Shown one piece after another: positions 24,788-34,177 of a stretch of DNA of 42,204 bases; positions within the stretch are counted from its first letter, which is position 1; the number at the start of each line of letters is the position of its first letter. A model generated the notes under the pieces. The model saw nothing but the letters and a program-made list of their open reading frames with translations. It was not told the origin of the DNA and searched no databases. The position numbers and the translations under genes are program-made. The stretch comes from an uncultured Spirochaetaceae bacterium (lineage in GTDB: Bacteria; Spirochaetota; Spirochaetia; Sphaerochaetales; Sphaerochaetaceae): the NCBI GenBank assembly GCA_947630635.1, contig CANRIJ010000001.1, positions 1-42,204 of the forward strand, read 5' to 3'.

Positions 24788-27660
24788 TAGTGCATCTCTC
24801 CCCATGAGGATCCAAACTGGAGTGAGGCCCTAAGCGGCACAGTAAGCTGAACAATATGCTCCATGCTCTCTCTCACTAGGCTCTCCATCTCATCTCTCTC
24901 ATCGCTCTCAACTTCAAAAATAAGCTCATCATGAACCTGAAGAAGAAGCCTCGACTTCAGTCTTCTTTTTTCCATCTCATGGAATATTCTGATCATCGAC
25001 ATCTTCATGATCTCAGCGGCAGTGCCCTGGATAACAGTATTGACAGCGACTCTCTCTCCAGCTGCCTTCTCGGTCTTATTCCTGCTGTTGATTCCTATAA
25101 TCTCTCGAACATGACCATACTCTGTTCTCACAAACTGATTCTTCTCTGCTTCCCTTACTGTCTTCTCAACAAATTCTCTTACGCCGCTGTAGCGCTCGAA
25201 GTATCTCTTTATAAAATCCGATGCTTCGGCTCTTGTAATAGATAGCTCATTGGAGAGCCTAAATGCAGACATCCCATACATAATTCCGAAGTTGATTGTC
25301 TTAGCAATTCTTCGCTCTTTCTGTGTTACATCCTTCACATCCTTATTAAATATTCTGCTTGCAGTATATCTATGGACATCCTCTCCAATAGAAAAGGCCT
25401 CAGTAAGCCCTTTATCTGAGCTCATATATGCCAAAACAACGAGCTCTATCTGAGAGTAATCAGCAGATAAAAACACTGTTCCCTCTTTAGGAACAAATGC
25501 ATCGCGTATCAGTCTTCCCACATCTGTTCTTATTGGAATATTCTGCAAATTCGGATTTCTGGATGACAGACGACCTGTTGCTGTTCCAGTCTGGAGGAAG
25601 GTAGTATGCACCCTGCCTCTCTCATCTCTTAAAGTCGGAAGCACATCAATATATGTGGATTTGAGCTTAGAGAGAGTGCGGTAATCAAGTATCAGGGATA
25701 TTATCGGATCTCCGGTCGATTTAAGAGCCTCAAGGGTTGCGATGTCAGTTGAATAGCCCTTTTGAGTCTTCTTTCCAACTGGGAGTTTTCGCTCTTCAAA
25801 GAGAACGGAGCCAAGCTGCGATGGGGAATTGATGTTGAACTCATGGCCAACCAAGGCAAAGATACTCTTCTTAAGCTCATCAATCTCCTGGGAAATCTTT
25901 ACCCCCAGAGTATCCATTCTCTCCTCGCTGAGGTATATTCCCTCCCTCTCCATCTTTGCAAGTATTGCTATTAGTGGGAGCTCAATGGAGCTGTATGTCT
26001 GGTAAAGTTCCTTCTCATAGAGTCTTCTCTCCAGGATTCTATAGAGTCTGAATGTGATATCTGCCCTCTCGGCACTGTAGCTTAAAAGAATATCCTCGCT
26101 CACCTCAGAGAGACTCTTCTTATTCGAGAGGACATCCTTAATACTCAGCATGTTAACAGAGAGGTATTTCAGACCATCCACTTCAATTGAATATGCATTC
26201 TGATTGCTATCAATCATCCAAGAGGCAATCATAGTATCGAAAGAGACAGCGCTGTAATTTGAGCCAAGACTCCAAATAGCCTTCAGATCATACTTCGCGC
26301 CATGAAAGACACCCTTTATCTTTCCGCTCTCCAGGTAATTCTCAAAGAGCTCTTTTATATCGTTCTTTGATATACCTGAGGCCTCATCAAATCTTACAAA
26401 ATAGGCGCTCTTTGGCTCAGAAGAGAATGAGAAGCCTATTACATCACTCCCATCCTCATATCCATCGGTGAGTATATCAAGTGCAATGATGCCACTGCCA
26501 AACTCCGCTATATCATAAAATTTCTTCTTAAGGCTCTCATAAGAGTCGATTTTTGAGTATTCTCCATTTCCCAGAAAGGACTCTCTCTCCCTTTCAGTAA
26601 GGACAGATGGGCTCTCAGCCTGACTTATATCATCTTCATCATCCTCTTCTCTCCCGCTTAGTCCATAGGCCCTCTTGGAAAGCATTCTGAAGCCCCTATC
26701 CTCAAAGTCCTTTCCCGCTGCATTCTTCTCGATTCTACTGCTCTCAAGCTCTGCAAAACAAAAACCCTCATCGAGAGCATCAAAAGAGAGCTCTATAAGC
26801 TTTTTCGAGAGCTGGCTGCTCTCTTTGCCATCCTCAAGCTTCTTTTTCAGTCCAGGTGCAAGGCTATCAAGATGCCTATATATGCCTTCAAGGGTAAGAT
26901 ATTGCTCCAAGAGCTTAGAGGCACCCTTCTCGCCTATGCCCTTAACCCCTGGAACATTGTCAGAGGAGTCGCCGACCAATGAGAGATAATCTACTATTTG
27001 CTCTGGATTCACTCCATATTCTTTCTTTACATCGTCCTTCTTAAGAATATGGTATTTGCTGTCTCCCTTCTTCGGAGGTCTCAAAACATAGACATGGTCC
27101 CTGACAAGCTGACAAAGATCCTTATCCCCTGTAACCATAACAGCCTCTATTCCCTCAGAGAGAGCACGCTTGACTAGACTTGCAATAACATCATCTGCCT
27201 CAAAGCCTGGTTTCGACATAACAGAGATATGCATCTTCTCAAGTGTCTTTATAATCTCAGGAACATCGCGATGAAGATCATCTGGGGCCTTATCCCTATT
27301 TGCCTTGTATTCTTTATACATCTCATGGCGAAAGGTTAGCTCTTTTCTATCCATGGTCACGGCTATATAGTCCATCTTGTAATTGGAAATCAGAGAGAAA
27401 AGAGTCTGAAAGAATCCATAGTAAGCGCTTACATTGTTATCCTCTTTATCCAATATAGGCTTTGATATATGAGCAAAATAAGATCTGTAGATTATAGAGT
27501 ATCCATCTATAATGAAGAGTCTCTTCTTCCAGTCAAATTGCGGCTCTTCAGCTTGAATCTCCCTCTTTATCTGAGTCTTTGCCTTCTCAAGTGCCTCTCT
27601 CTCACGCTCTTTTCTAAGTGCTTCCTGATCAAGCTCATCTTGCTGAAAAAGCTCATCCAT
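24787..27660 (-). CDS. polA: DNA polymerase I
   Basis: Repair and Okazaki-fragment polymerase, 957 residues from the ATG at 27660 behind GGAGG. A charged helical N-terminal extension of about 45 residues precedes the 5'-nuclease domain (FIIDGYSIIYRSYFAH). The 3'-5' exonuclease domain is degenerate. Exo I reads LDILTD (Glu lost), exo II HGAKYD, and exo III YSAERAD (Asp replaced by Arg), so proofreading is predicted absent. Polymerase motifs are A SADYSQIELVV (Val where E. coli has Arg712), B RRIAKTINFGIMYG and C LQVHDELIFE. It is flanked tightly by the PhnP-like gene and coaE. Confidence 0.97.
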   Translation of the reverse strand: MDELFQQDELDQEALRKEREREALEKAKTQIKREIQAEEPQFDWKKRLFIIDGYSIIYRSYFAHISKPILDKEDNNVSAYYGFFQTLFSLISNYKMDYIAVTMDRKELTFRHEMYKEYKANRDKAPDDLHRDVPEIIKTLEKMHISVMSKPGFEADDVIASLVKRALSEGIEAVMVTGDKDLCQLVRDHVYVLRPPKKGDSKYHILKKDDVKKEYGVNPEQIVDYLSLVGDSSDNVPGVKGIGEKGASKLLEQYLTLEGIYRHLDSLAPGLKKKLEDGKESSQLSKKLIELSFDALDEGFCFAELESSRIEKNAAGKDFEDRGFRMLSKRAYGLSGREEDDEDDISQAESPSVLTERERESFLGNGEYSKIDSYESLKKKFYDIAEFGSGIIALDILTDGYEDGSDVIGFSFSSEPKSAYFVRFDEASGISKNDIKELFENYLESGKIKGVFHGAKYDLKAIWSLGSNYSAVSFDTMIASWMIDSNQNAYSIEVDGLKYLSVNMLSIKDVLSNKKSLSEVSEDILLSYSAERADITFRLYRILERRLYEKELYQTYSSIELPLIAILAKMEREGIYLSEERMDTLGVKISQEIDELKKSIFALVGHEFNINSPSQLGSVLFEERKLPVGKKTQKGYSTDIATLEALKSTGDPIISLILDYRTLSKLKSTYIDVLPTLRDERGRVHTTFLQTGTATGRLSSRNPNLQNIPIRTDVGRLIRDAFVPKEGTVFLSADYSQIELVVLAYMSSDKGLTEAFSIGEDVHRYTASRIFNKDVKDVTQKERRIAKTINFGIMYGMSAFRLSNELSITRAEASDFIKRYFERYSGVREFVEKTVREAEKNQFVRTEYGHVREIIGINSRNKTEKAAGERVAVNTVIQGTAAEIMKMSMIRIFHEMEKRRLKSRLLLQVHDELIFEVESDERDEMESLVRESMEHIVQLTVPLRASLQFGSSWGEMH

Positions 27661-27661
27661 A

Positions 27662-28420
27662 TCAAACCTCCAGAGAAAGTGTATCATAAGCGCTCTCAGC
27701 TCTGCCCTGATATAAAAATGAAATATCCCTATAGCTGAGATCATGATTTATATGTGTGAATATTATCCTTTTGGCTCTCAGAGAAGAGGCAATACTATAG
27801 GCCTCATCAAAGCTTAAATGAGTTGGATGGGGCTTTCTCCTCAATGCTCCAATAATCAATATATCAAGATTCTCAAGAAGATCCCTATTCTCATCTAAAA
27901 GCATATCTGACACATCTGGGACGTATCCTACTCCATCAAAGACGTATCCAAAGGCCTCTCTCTGACCATGAATAACCCTAAATGGCGTAAATTCGATATC
28001 CCCTATGCTGAATGGCACATGGCTCTTTACTTCAACCCTATTTAGGTTGGGAAGCCCCCCATAGAAATCAGGAGAGAAGGCATATGGAAATTTTGCCTCT
28101 ATCTCATCAAGCGCCTCTTTGGATGAATAGGCGTTCAGTCTTGTCTCATGGGTAAATACCCTAAGGTCATCAAGCCCCATAATATGGTCAGAATGTGCAT
28201 GGGTATAGATAACGCCATCTAGTGAGGATTTGCCTGAGCGAAGCATAGAGAGCCTGAACTCATATCCGGTGTCAATGACCACAGATGTTTTTTCGCTCTC
28301 AATAAACAGAGAGCTTCTATATCTCTTGTCTTTTTGATCATCTGATTTGCATACAGGGCAGTCACAGCCTATAACTGGAACTCCATGACTTGTCCCAGTT
28401 CCGAGAAATGTAAGAATCAA
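27662..28420 (-). CDS. MBL-fold metal hydrolase, PhnP-like
   Basis: A 252-residue metallo-beta-lactamase-fold protein. FLGTGTSHGVPVIGCDCPVC is the PhnP-type opening with its structural Cys pair. Metal ligands are THAHSDHIMGLD, with further His in VIHGQ and FTHINHD. PhnP itself hydrolyses cyclic phosphoribosyl phosphate, but many relatives act on nucleotides or have unknown substrates, and no phosphonate genes are here. The start is a TTG at 28420 overlapping the upstream stop (TTGA). The first residues MILTFLGTGTS fit the family exactly, which supports this uncommon codon. Confidence 0.88.
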   Translation of the reverse strand: MILTFLGTGTSHGVPVIGCDCPVCKSDDQKDKRYRSSLFIESEKTSVVIDTGYEFRLSMLRSGKSSLDGVIYTHAHSDHIMGLDDLRVFTHETRLNAYSSKEALDEIEAKFPYAFSPDFYGGLPNLNRVEVKSHVPFSIGDIEFTPFRVIHGQREAFGYVFDGVGYVPDVSDMLLDENRDLLENLDILIIGALRRKPHPTHLSFDEAYSIASSLRAKRIIFTHINHDLSYRDISFLYQGRAESAYDTLSLEV

Positions 28421-28722
28421 TTTGCACTCTCTTTGAAGCTCAAGAGCACCCTCTGAACCTCGCCGACTCCCTTCCTTGTAGCATGCACCAAAGAGTCTAT
28501 AAGCTCTTTCCCTCCATCAGTATCTACATACTCAGAGAAGAATCTCTTGTCTTCTTCGCTTATTTGGTCATTTTCCATAATTGCGCTCTCCACAGCCTCC
28601 TCCTCCCCATGGGCGATTCCAAAGAATTTCATCGATACCGATGGATAGAAAAAATAGATGACCAAAAAGATCAGAAGCGCAATAAAAAGAACTAAGATTG
28701 TCTGCCTAATCGGTTTAAACAT
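28417..28722 (-). CDS. Small single-span membrane protein, unknown function
   Basis: Not recognised. It has 101 residues. A membrane helix at about 8-28 (TILVLFIALLIFLVIYFFYP) is followed by an acidic, helical tail (EEEAVESAIMENDQISEEDK) predicted to lie outside. The stop overlaps the TTG start of the PhnP-like gene, so the two are likely coupled. The ATG lacks a ribosome site, and TAATCT lies 6 bases upstream of it. Confidence 0.7.
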   Translation of the reverse strand: MFKPIRQTILVLFIALLIFLVIYFFYPSVSMKFFGIAHGEEEAVESAIMENDQISEEDKRFFSEYVDTDGGKELIDSLVHATRKGVGEVQRVLLSFKESAN

Positions 28723-28728
28723 CAGAAA

Positions 28729-28734
28729 AGATTA
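28729..28734 (-). promoter_or_regulatory. Candidate -10 box (TAATCT) before the small membrane protein gene
   Basis: On the minus strand TAATCT is followed by six bases and the ATG at 28722; no Shine-Dalgarno and no clear -35. Confidence 0.35.
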
Positions 28735-28761
28735 TGAATCCAAAAACTCCAATTGTGTAGC

Positions 28762-30675
28762 CTAAAGATTCTCAGCCTCTTTGATCCACTGGTCCTTTAG
28801 AGCATCGGATGGCATCCTCCAATCAGAGCGTGGAGAGAGCGATACCGATACCACTTTGGGGCCATCGGGAAGAGCGCTGCGCTTGAATTGCTGTGTAAAG
28901 AACCTACGCAGAAAGACAATAAGCCACTTCTTAATCTCGCCTTTTTCATATTTGCCATCAAATGCAATCGATGCGATTCTGTATATCTTTTTGGGAGAGA
29001 ACCCATTCTTCACAAAATGGTACAAAAAGAAATCATGAAGCTCATATGGCCCAACTATATTCTCAGTCTCCTGTGATATAACACCGTCTTTTGCAGGAAG
29101 AAGCTCCGGAGAGACCGGGGTTTTGAGAATATCCTCTAAGGCCTCTCTCTCCATCTCGTTTTCACTCTCATCGATATAGTAGGATACGAGGTTTCTAACC
29201 ATGGATTTTGGAATTCCGGCATTTATGCCATAGCTAGACATATGGTCTCCATTGTAGGTTGCAAAGCCCAGGGCGAGCTCCGATAGGTCTCCCGTTCCCA
29301 CAACAAGCCCATTTACGCCATTTGCAATATCCATGAGTATTTGGGTTCTCTCTCTTGCTTGGGCATTCTCAAAGACAACATCGAAAACCTCCTCACTATG
29401 GCCAATATCTCTAAAGTGCGATCTTACAGTCTCTGTAATATCTATCTCCCTATAGTCCACACTGAGGCTCTCTGATAGCTTCTGAGCATTGCTCTTTGTT
29501 CTCTCAGTAGTTCCAAAAGAGGGCATTGATACGCATATCAAGTCACTATGGGGCCTCATAAGAAAATCAAGAGCCTTTACAGATGAGAGAAGCGCAAGGG
29601 TTGAGTCAAGGCCTCCAGAGACTCCAAGAACGAGTTTTTTAGATCCAGTTGCCTCAATTCTCCTCTTAAGTCCTATTGCCTGGATTCTTGTTGCCCTCTC
29701 ACATATTCTCTTGAGCGTCTCCTCATCCTGTGGAATAAACGCGCTTCTATCAAAAGCCCTCTCCAGCTTTGAGTCATCAGCCTTTCCAAGGGAAATTGGA
29801 AGAATATCATATAGGGAGTCTCTATGCTCATATGTGTTTCTTCGCGCTCTCTGAAGATTAAGCATCTGGAGATCAATATCAGCTGTTATATACTTGCCGC
29901 TTTCGAAAATGCTCTTTTTGAGAATCGTGCCATTCTCGCCAATTATCAAATTAGAGGCAAATACCATATCAGTTGAGGACTCCCCATCGGAGGCATCTGC
30001 ATAGACATAGCCCACAATAAGCCTCTCAGAGATATCCCTGATCATCTGGTAGCGTCTATCCTCCTTTAAGACTATCTCATCTGATGCAGACAGGTTGAAA
30101 ATGACATTTGCCCCATTGAGGGCAGCTTCTACTGAATTGGAGGAAGGAACCCATAGGTCCTCACAGATCTCAACTGAAAAGATCGCGCCCCACTCTCTCT
30201 CGCTTTGAAGCAGTATCTTATGGCCCATGAGAATCTCTCCAAAGCGAGTTGAGATAATCTCATTCTCCCCGGGAGAGGGAGTAAACCATCTCGATTCGTA
30301 GTATTCAAGGTAATTGGGTATATTCTTCTTGGCTATGAAGGCTATGACGGCCCCATTGTTCACAACGGCAGATGTGTTATAGATCTTACCCTTGGACATA
30401 ATCGGAAGACCGACAAAAACAACCATTCCAGGAAGCTTAGAAGATGCATCTAAAATATTTTCTAAACCATCAAGTGCATTCTCTAAAAGAGCTGAGGAGA
30501 AAAATAGGTCTCCTAGCGTATAGCCAGTGATTGAGAGCTCGGGAAATACCATTGCCTTTACGCCCTCTTTGTATGCGCTATTCATCATCTTGATTATCTC
30601 TTGGCTGTTTTTCTCGGTATCTCCAAGAAAAACCCTGGGAGATGCGGAGGCCACTTTCAAAAAACCATCGAACAT
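28762..30675 (-). CDS. nadE: Glutamine-dependent NAD+ synthase
   Basis: Amidates deamido-NAD to NAD+ using ammonia from glutamine. The protein has 637 residues, the long two-domain form. The N-terminal nitrilase-type glutaminase has Glu in FPELSITGY, Lys in KKNIPNYLEYYESRWF and nucleophile Cys in VEICEDLWVP. The C-terminal synthetase has the P-loop SGGLDSTLALL and GTGDLSELALGFATYNGDHM. It leads a probable seven-gene minus-strand operon. The ATG has no ribosome site. An extended -10 (TGT-TATAAC) ends 6 bases upstream. Confidence 0.96.
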   Translation of the reverse strand: MFDGFLKVASASPRVFLGDTEKNSQEIIKMMNSAYKEGVKAMVFPELSITGYTLGDLFFSSALLENALDGLENILDASSKLPGMVVFVGLPIMSKGKIYNTSAVVNNGAVIAFIAKKNIPNYLEYYESRWFTPSPGENEIISTRFGEILMGHKILLQSEREWGAIFSVEICEDLWVPSSNSVEAALNGANVIFNLSASDEIVLKEDRRYQMIRDISERLIVGYVYADASDGESSTDMVFASNLIIGENGTILKKSIFESGKYITADIDLQMLNLQRARRNTYEHRDSLYDILPISLGKADDSKLERAFDRSAFIPQDEETLKRICERATRIQAIGLKRRIEATGSKKLVLGVSGGLDSTLALLSSVKALDFLMRPHSDLICVSMPSFGTTERTKSNAQKLSESLSVDYREIDITETVRSHFRDIGHSEEVFDVVFENAQARERTQILMDIANGVNGLVVGTGDLSELALGFATYNGDHMSSYGINAGIPKSMVRNLVSYYIDESENEMEREALEDILKTPVSPELLPAKDGVISQETENIVGPYELHDFFLYHFVKNGFSPKKIYRIASIAFDGKYEKGEIKKWLIVFLRRFFTQQFKRSALPDGPKVVSVSLSPRSDWRMPSDALKDQWIKEAENL

Positions 30676-30681
30676 GAGTTA

Positions 30682-30690
30682 GTTATAACA
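30682..30690 (-). promoter_or_regulatory. Extended -10 promoter of nadE, predicted leaderless
   Basis: On the minus strand TGT then TATAAC (30687-30682), six bases, and the ATG at 30675. There is no convincing -35, consistent with an extended -10 type. Confidence 0.5.
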
Positions 30691-30721
30691 CTAAAAGATG
30701 GATATATCTATTTTGCTAACA

Positions 30722-30730
30722 TGCTATAAT
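30722..30730 (+). promoter_or_regulatory. Extended -10 promoter of the GH2 gene
   Basis: TGC-TATAAT (30722-30730) matches the extended -10 consensus. A start near 30737 would leave a leader of about 9 bases containing GGAGAAGG before the ATG at 30746. Confidence 0.6.
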
Positions 30731-30745
30731 CGCTTTGGAGAAGGT

Positions 30746-33103
30746 ATGCTCAAAATTAAGCTCAACGGCAAATGGGATTTAGAGTGCCTCGATGGAAAGA
30801 ATAGCACCGAAGTCAAGAGCGGGGATTTCTTCACTGAAGAGATTCCCATGGAAATACATGATGTTTTATTTAAGAACAAAGTAGCTAAAGACCCCTACTT
30901 TTCTGAAAATGACAAAAAGGCAGGATTCATAGAGACTCTCGATTGGGTCTTCAAAAAAGAATTCAAGATTGATAAAAGAGAGTCTAATGCGACCCTCTTC
31001 ATTCCATCTGTTGATTCCCCAGCAGAGGTAATACTCAATAATGAGCTTCTTGGCAGAATCAAAGGAGAATTTTGTGAGACCTCATTTGATGTATCAGATA
31101 GAATAAAAGACGGAAAAAATAACCTTGAGATAAAGATTCTGCACTCAGAGGATAATTTCAGAAGGGCAAAATTCGATAACGGCCCAGCCTTTACCAAAAT
31201 AGGTATATACAAAGAGCCCGAGATTGTTCTCTATGAAGACTACTTTGTGAAGACACTATCGGTATTCGCAATAGAGGATGAGAGTGACTGGAATCTAATC
31301 TCGGAGTTCGAAATAGATGCCATCTCAGAAGCAAGGTCCCCATTTTCACTGAACTTTCTCAAGGGCGAAATCAAAGACATAATAGAGATTCTTCCCGGCT
31401 CCAGAATCTACAGAGAGTCCCTAAAAATAAAAAAAGACGAGATTGAGGCTTGGTGGCCGAATGGCATGGGCAAGCAGCACAGGTACTATATCGAAATTCA
31501 AATAGGCGATGAGAAATTCGAACGCCTATTTGGCTTTAGGTCAATCTCACTCTCCACAAAGAGAAGCGAAGGCGGAAAGGAGATGGCATTTTCTGCAAAT
31601 GGAAAGAGATTATACGTTAAGGGCGCAATTCTGAACCCTGTCGACTACATTCCATCAAGAGCCTCAAGAAAGAGATATGAGCGCCTAGTAGAGCTGGCAA
31701 GAGATGCGTCTTTCAACGTGATCAGGATAAAGGGAAACGGCAGCTACCCCGATGATGAGCTCTACGATGAATGCGATAGGCTTGGAATACTCATCTGGCA
31801 AGATCTGATGTTCAGCAAGACTGACTTTCTAGATAGAGATGACATTGATATGGCAATAGAGGAGATCAAATACCAAGTAAGAAGGCTTAAGGACCATCCA
31901 TCGGTTGCTATGTGGTGCATCACGGATGAGACACTTAGAGAGATCAATAAAGAGAGTGCCGGAGAAAAGAGAGAGGGCCTTCTCATCAAGTACACCAAGT
32001 TCATTGAGAGAGCAAATAGCGCTATTTTAAAAATCGACCCATATAGGCCAATATGGCCCTCCTCTCCATCAGAGGGCGAGATGTCATACCTGATAAGAGA
32101 GCAAAATGGCGACTCCTCAATAGATTTAATTGACGATTATTCACCAAATTCAGTCTTCTCAAGGAGTCCCAGGCTTGTATCATCAATCTCATTTCCCTCT
32201 CTTCCATCCAAGATGGAAGCCTCGCTAATTGCAAGCGAGGACGAGCTTAATATAACAAGCCCATCATTTGAGAATCACTCTAAAGACGAGAGAGCACTGA
32301 GGTCTATAGTATCGGGTCTTACTGACTCCTTTAGATTTCCGCCATCCTTTGCAAAGATGAGCTATCTCTCTGGTACGCTCCAAGCTCTCCTATATGACAG
32401 AGCAATCTCATATTTCAGAACTCTGATGCCATACAATTCAGGCGTTATAGTCTCTTCGCTTAACTCTCCATGGCCATGTGTCTCCGATAGCATTGTTGAG
32501 TACTCTGGGATTCCAAAGCTTGCGTACTATGCCATTAAGAGAAGCTTCCAAGCAGTTGTGCCAATAATCATTATCGATGGCAAAAAACTATATGCCTATG
32601 TATCAAATGACTCTGACAAAGAGGAATATGCAAACCTGAAGGTGAAATTCCGCTTCTTCAATGGCTTTAAGTGGGAAACCTACTATTTCTCAGATAATGT
32701 CCGTCCAATGGAGACAAAAAAGCTTGGCGAGATATCTCTTAAGGGAATAGACCCCAAATCAACCTTCTGCTATGCAAAGCTTAAAGCAGGCTCTTCGATA
32801 AGAGAGAAGACCCAGCTTCTCGTTCATCCAAAGGAAGCAAGACTTGAAGACCCAAGACTCAATCTAGATATAAGCCGAATTACAGATAGGGACTTCAATA
32901 TAAAAATCTCATCAGAGAAGCCTGCGTTTTGGGTAACCCTCGACCAAAAGGAGATAAAGGGAACCTTCAGCGATAACTTCATAGCAGTCAGGCCCTCCAC
33001 AGAGAAGAACATCATCTTCCACAGCTTTGAAGAGATTGATGAGAAGAAGCTTAAAGAGGAATTGAGGCTCTTTGACCTCTACACATCATACAGAGACAAA
33101 TGA
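30746..33103 (+). CDS. GH2 beta-mannosidase-like protein with an altered active site
   Basis: A 785-residue protein. The start at 30746 is set by GGAGAAGG; the frame runs 16 codons further up without a site. The N-terminal jelly roll (LNGKWDLE, then FSFDV-like FCETSFDVSDRIKDGKN) and the Ig-like and TIM-barrel domains match GH2 beta-mannosidases, including RLGILIWQDLMF. The acid/base Glu survives as Glu395 (WCITDE for the usual WCGNNE). The nucleophile segment reads LVSSISFPSLPS where enzymes have VSEFGFQSLPS, so Ser480 replaces Glu. RxWGGG is RIKGNG. It may be a non-catalytic binding protein or have a new mechanism. No signal peptide. The stop overlaps the YitT gene (ATGA). Confidence 0.85.
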   Translation: MLKIKLNGKWDLECLDGKNSTEVKSGDFFTEEIPMEIHDVLFKNKVAKDPYFSENDKKAGFIETLDWVFKKEFKIDKRESNATLFIPSVDSPAEVILNNELLGRIKGEFCETSFDVSDRIKDGKNNLEIKILHSEDNFRRAKFDNGPAFTKIGIYKEPEIVLYEDYFVKTLSVFAIEDESDWNLISEFEIDAISEARSPFSLNFLKGEIKDIIEILPGSRIYRESLKIKKDEIEAWWPNGMGKQHRYYIEIQIGDEKFERLFGFRSISLSTKRSEGGKEMAFSANGKRLYVKGAILNPVDYIPSRASRKRYERLVELARDASFNVIRIKGNGSYPDDELYDECDRLGILIWQDLMFSKTDFLDRDDIDMAIEEIKYQVRRLKDHPSVAMWCITDETLREINKESAGEKREGLLIKYTKFIERANSAILKIDPYRPIWPSSPSEGEMSYLIREQNGDSSIDLIDDYSPNSVFSRSPRLVSSISFPSLPSKMEASLIASEDELNITSPSFENHSKDERALRSIVSGLTDSFRFPPSFAKMSYLSGTLQALLYDRAISYFRTLMPYNSGVIVSSLNSPWPCVSDSIVEYSGIPKLAYYAIKRSFQAVVPIIIIDGKKLYAYVSNDSDKEEYANLKVKFRFFNGFKWETYYFSDNVRPMETKKLGEISLKGIDPKSTFCYAKLKAGSSIREKTQLLVHPKEARLEDPRLNLDISRITDRDFNIKISSEKPAFWVTLDQKEIKGTFSDNFIAVRPSTEKNIIFHSFEEIDEKKLKEELRLFDLYTSYRDK

Positions 33104-34086
33104 AGAAGAGAGCAAAGACCTTCCTTGATTACCTCTATATCGTAATAGGAAATGCACTTGCAGCATTCTCTATTAGCGTATTCTTCAATCCTGCGTCTCT
33201 AGCTCCCGGTGGAGTATCTGGCATATCGATTATCATAAATCACCTAACAGGCTGGAACCTTGGTCTGACTATGCTAGTCATAAATATTCCCATCTATATA
33301 GCTGGACTACTCGTGTTTGGAAAGGAATATGGCTTTAAGACGCTTATCAGCACAGTGCTCTTATCTCTCTTTACGAGTATGTGGTCATGGATCTTCCCAT
33401 ATGGAATACTAGACTACCATAGAGATATGTCATTCTGGCTCTCTGCTCTATTTGGAGGCTTGATATCAGGCGCTGGAACCGGAATAACAATGCGCTCGGG
33501 GTCCAACACAGGAGGAACCGATATACTTGCCCAGATATTCGCCCGCTTTACCCCACTTCAGACTGGAGTGACAATGATGATCATAAATGGGGCTATTATT
33601 TTTGGCTCCCTCTTTGTATTCGGAGTTGAATCGGCGCTCTACTCTGTATCTGTCTGCCTCCTTACATCCGTAATCATCGATAAAGTCATAATGCTTGTTG
33701 GAACTGGCTACGCAAAGACCGTCTTTATAATCTCCCCCGAGCTTGAGGCAATAGGATCATGGATTATAGAGACACTTCACCACTCAGGAACAATAATCGA
33801 GAGCGAAGGCCTCTACTCAAAGAGCCCAAGACCCATGCTAATGGCGATTATCCCAAATAAAGACCTTCCGCGTCTCACCAGAGAAATCAGGGAAATAGAC
33901 CCAAATGCCTTTGTAATTATCCAAAATACATCCCATGTGCTTGGTCAGGGCTATAGAAACATCAGCCTTGTCGCAGATAATCAAGATCCCACACAGGACA
34001 GTGAGAATAAGGGCGCCTCTAATGCGCTAAAGAAGGCAGAGGAAAAAATCAAAAAAATCGAAAGCAAAAAGCATAGAGAAAAATAG
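33100..34086 (+). CDS. YitT-family membrane protein (DUF161 plus DUF2179)
   Basis: A 328-residue protein with five to six membrane helices in residues 10-205. Conserved loops are FFNPASLAPGGVSGISIIIN and SGSNTGGTDILAQIFARFTP. A cytoplasmic DUF2179 domain follows (KTVFIISPELEAIGSWIIET, then EIDPNAFVIIQNTSHVLGQG). The tail is Lys/Glu-rich. The family is widespread; its transport role is not firmly known. The ATG overlaps the GH2 stop by 4 bases, which implies coupled expression. Confidence 0.9.
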   Translation: MKKRAKTFLDYLYIVIGNALAAFSISVFFNPASLAPGGVSGISIIINHLTGWNLGLTMLVINIPIYIAGLLVFGKEYGFKTLISTVLLSLFTSMWSWIFPYGILDYHRDMSFWLSALFGGLISGAGTGITMRSGSNTGGTDILAQIFARFTPLQTGVTMMIINGAIIFGSLFVFGVESALYSVSVCLLTSVIIDKVIMLVGTGYAKTVFIISPELEAIGSWIIETLHHSGTIIESEGLYSKSPRPMLMAIIPNKDLPRLTREIREIDPNAFVIIQNTSHVLGQGYRNISLVADNQDPTQDSENKGASNALKKAEEKIKKIESKKHREK

Positions 34087-34177
34087 GAGCACACAAAATA
34101 GATCACAGAGCGCGCTAAGCTCTAAAGAGAGCCTAACTTAAGAGTCAACTGTCAAACTCCTTAATAGAATAGTCTCT

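Noticed and set aside
34087..34177. Possible terminator hairpin AGAGC/GCTCT after the YitT gene
   Set aside because: The stem is only 5 bp and no T run follows on either strand.
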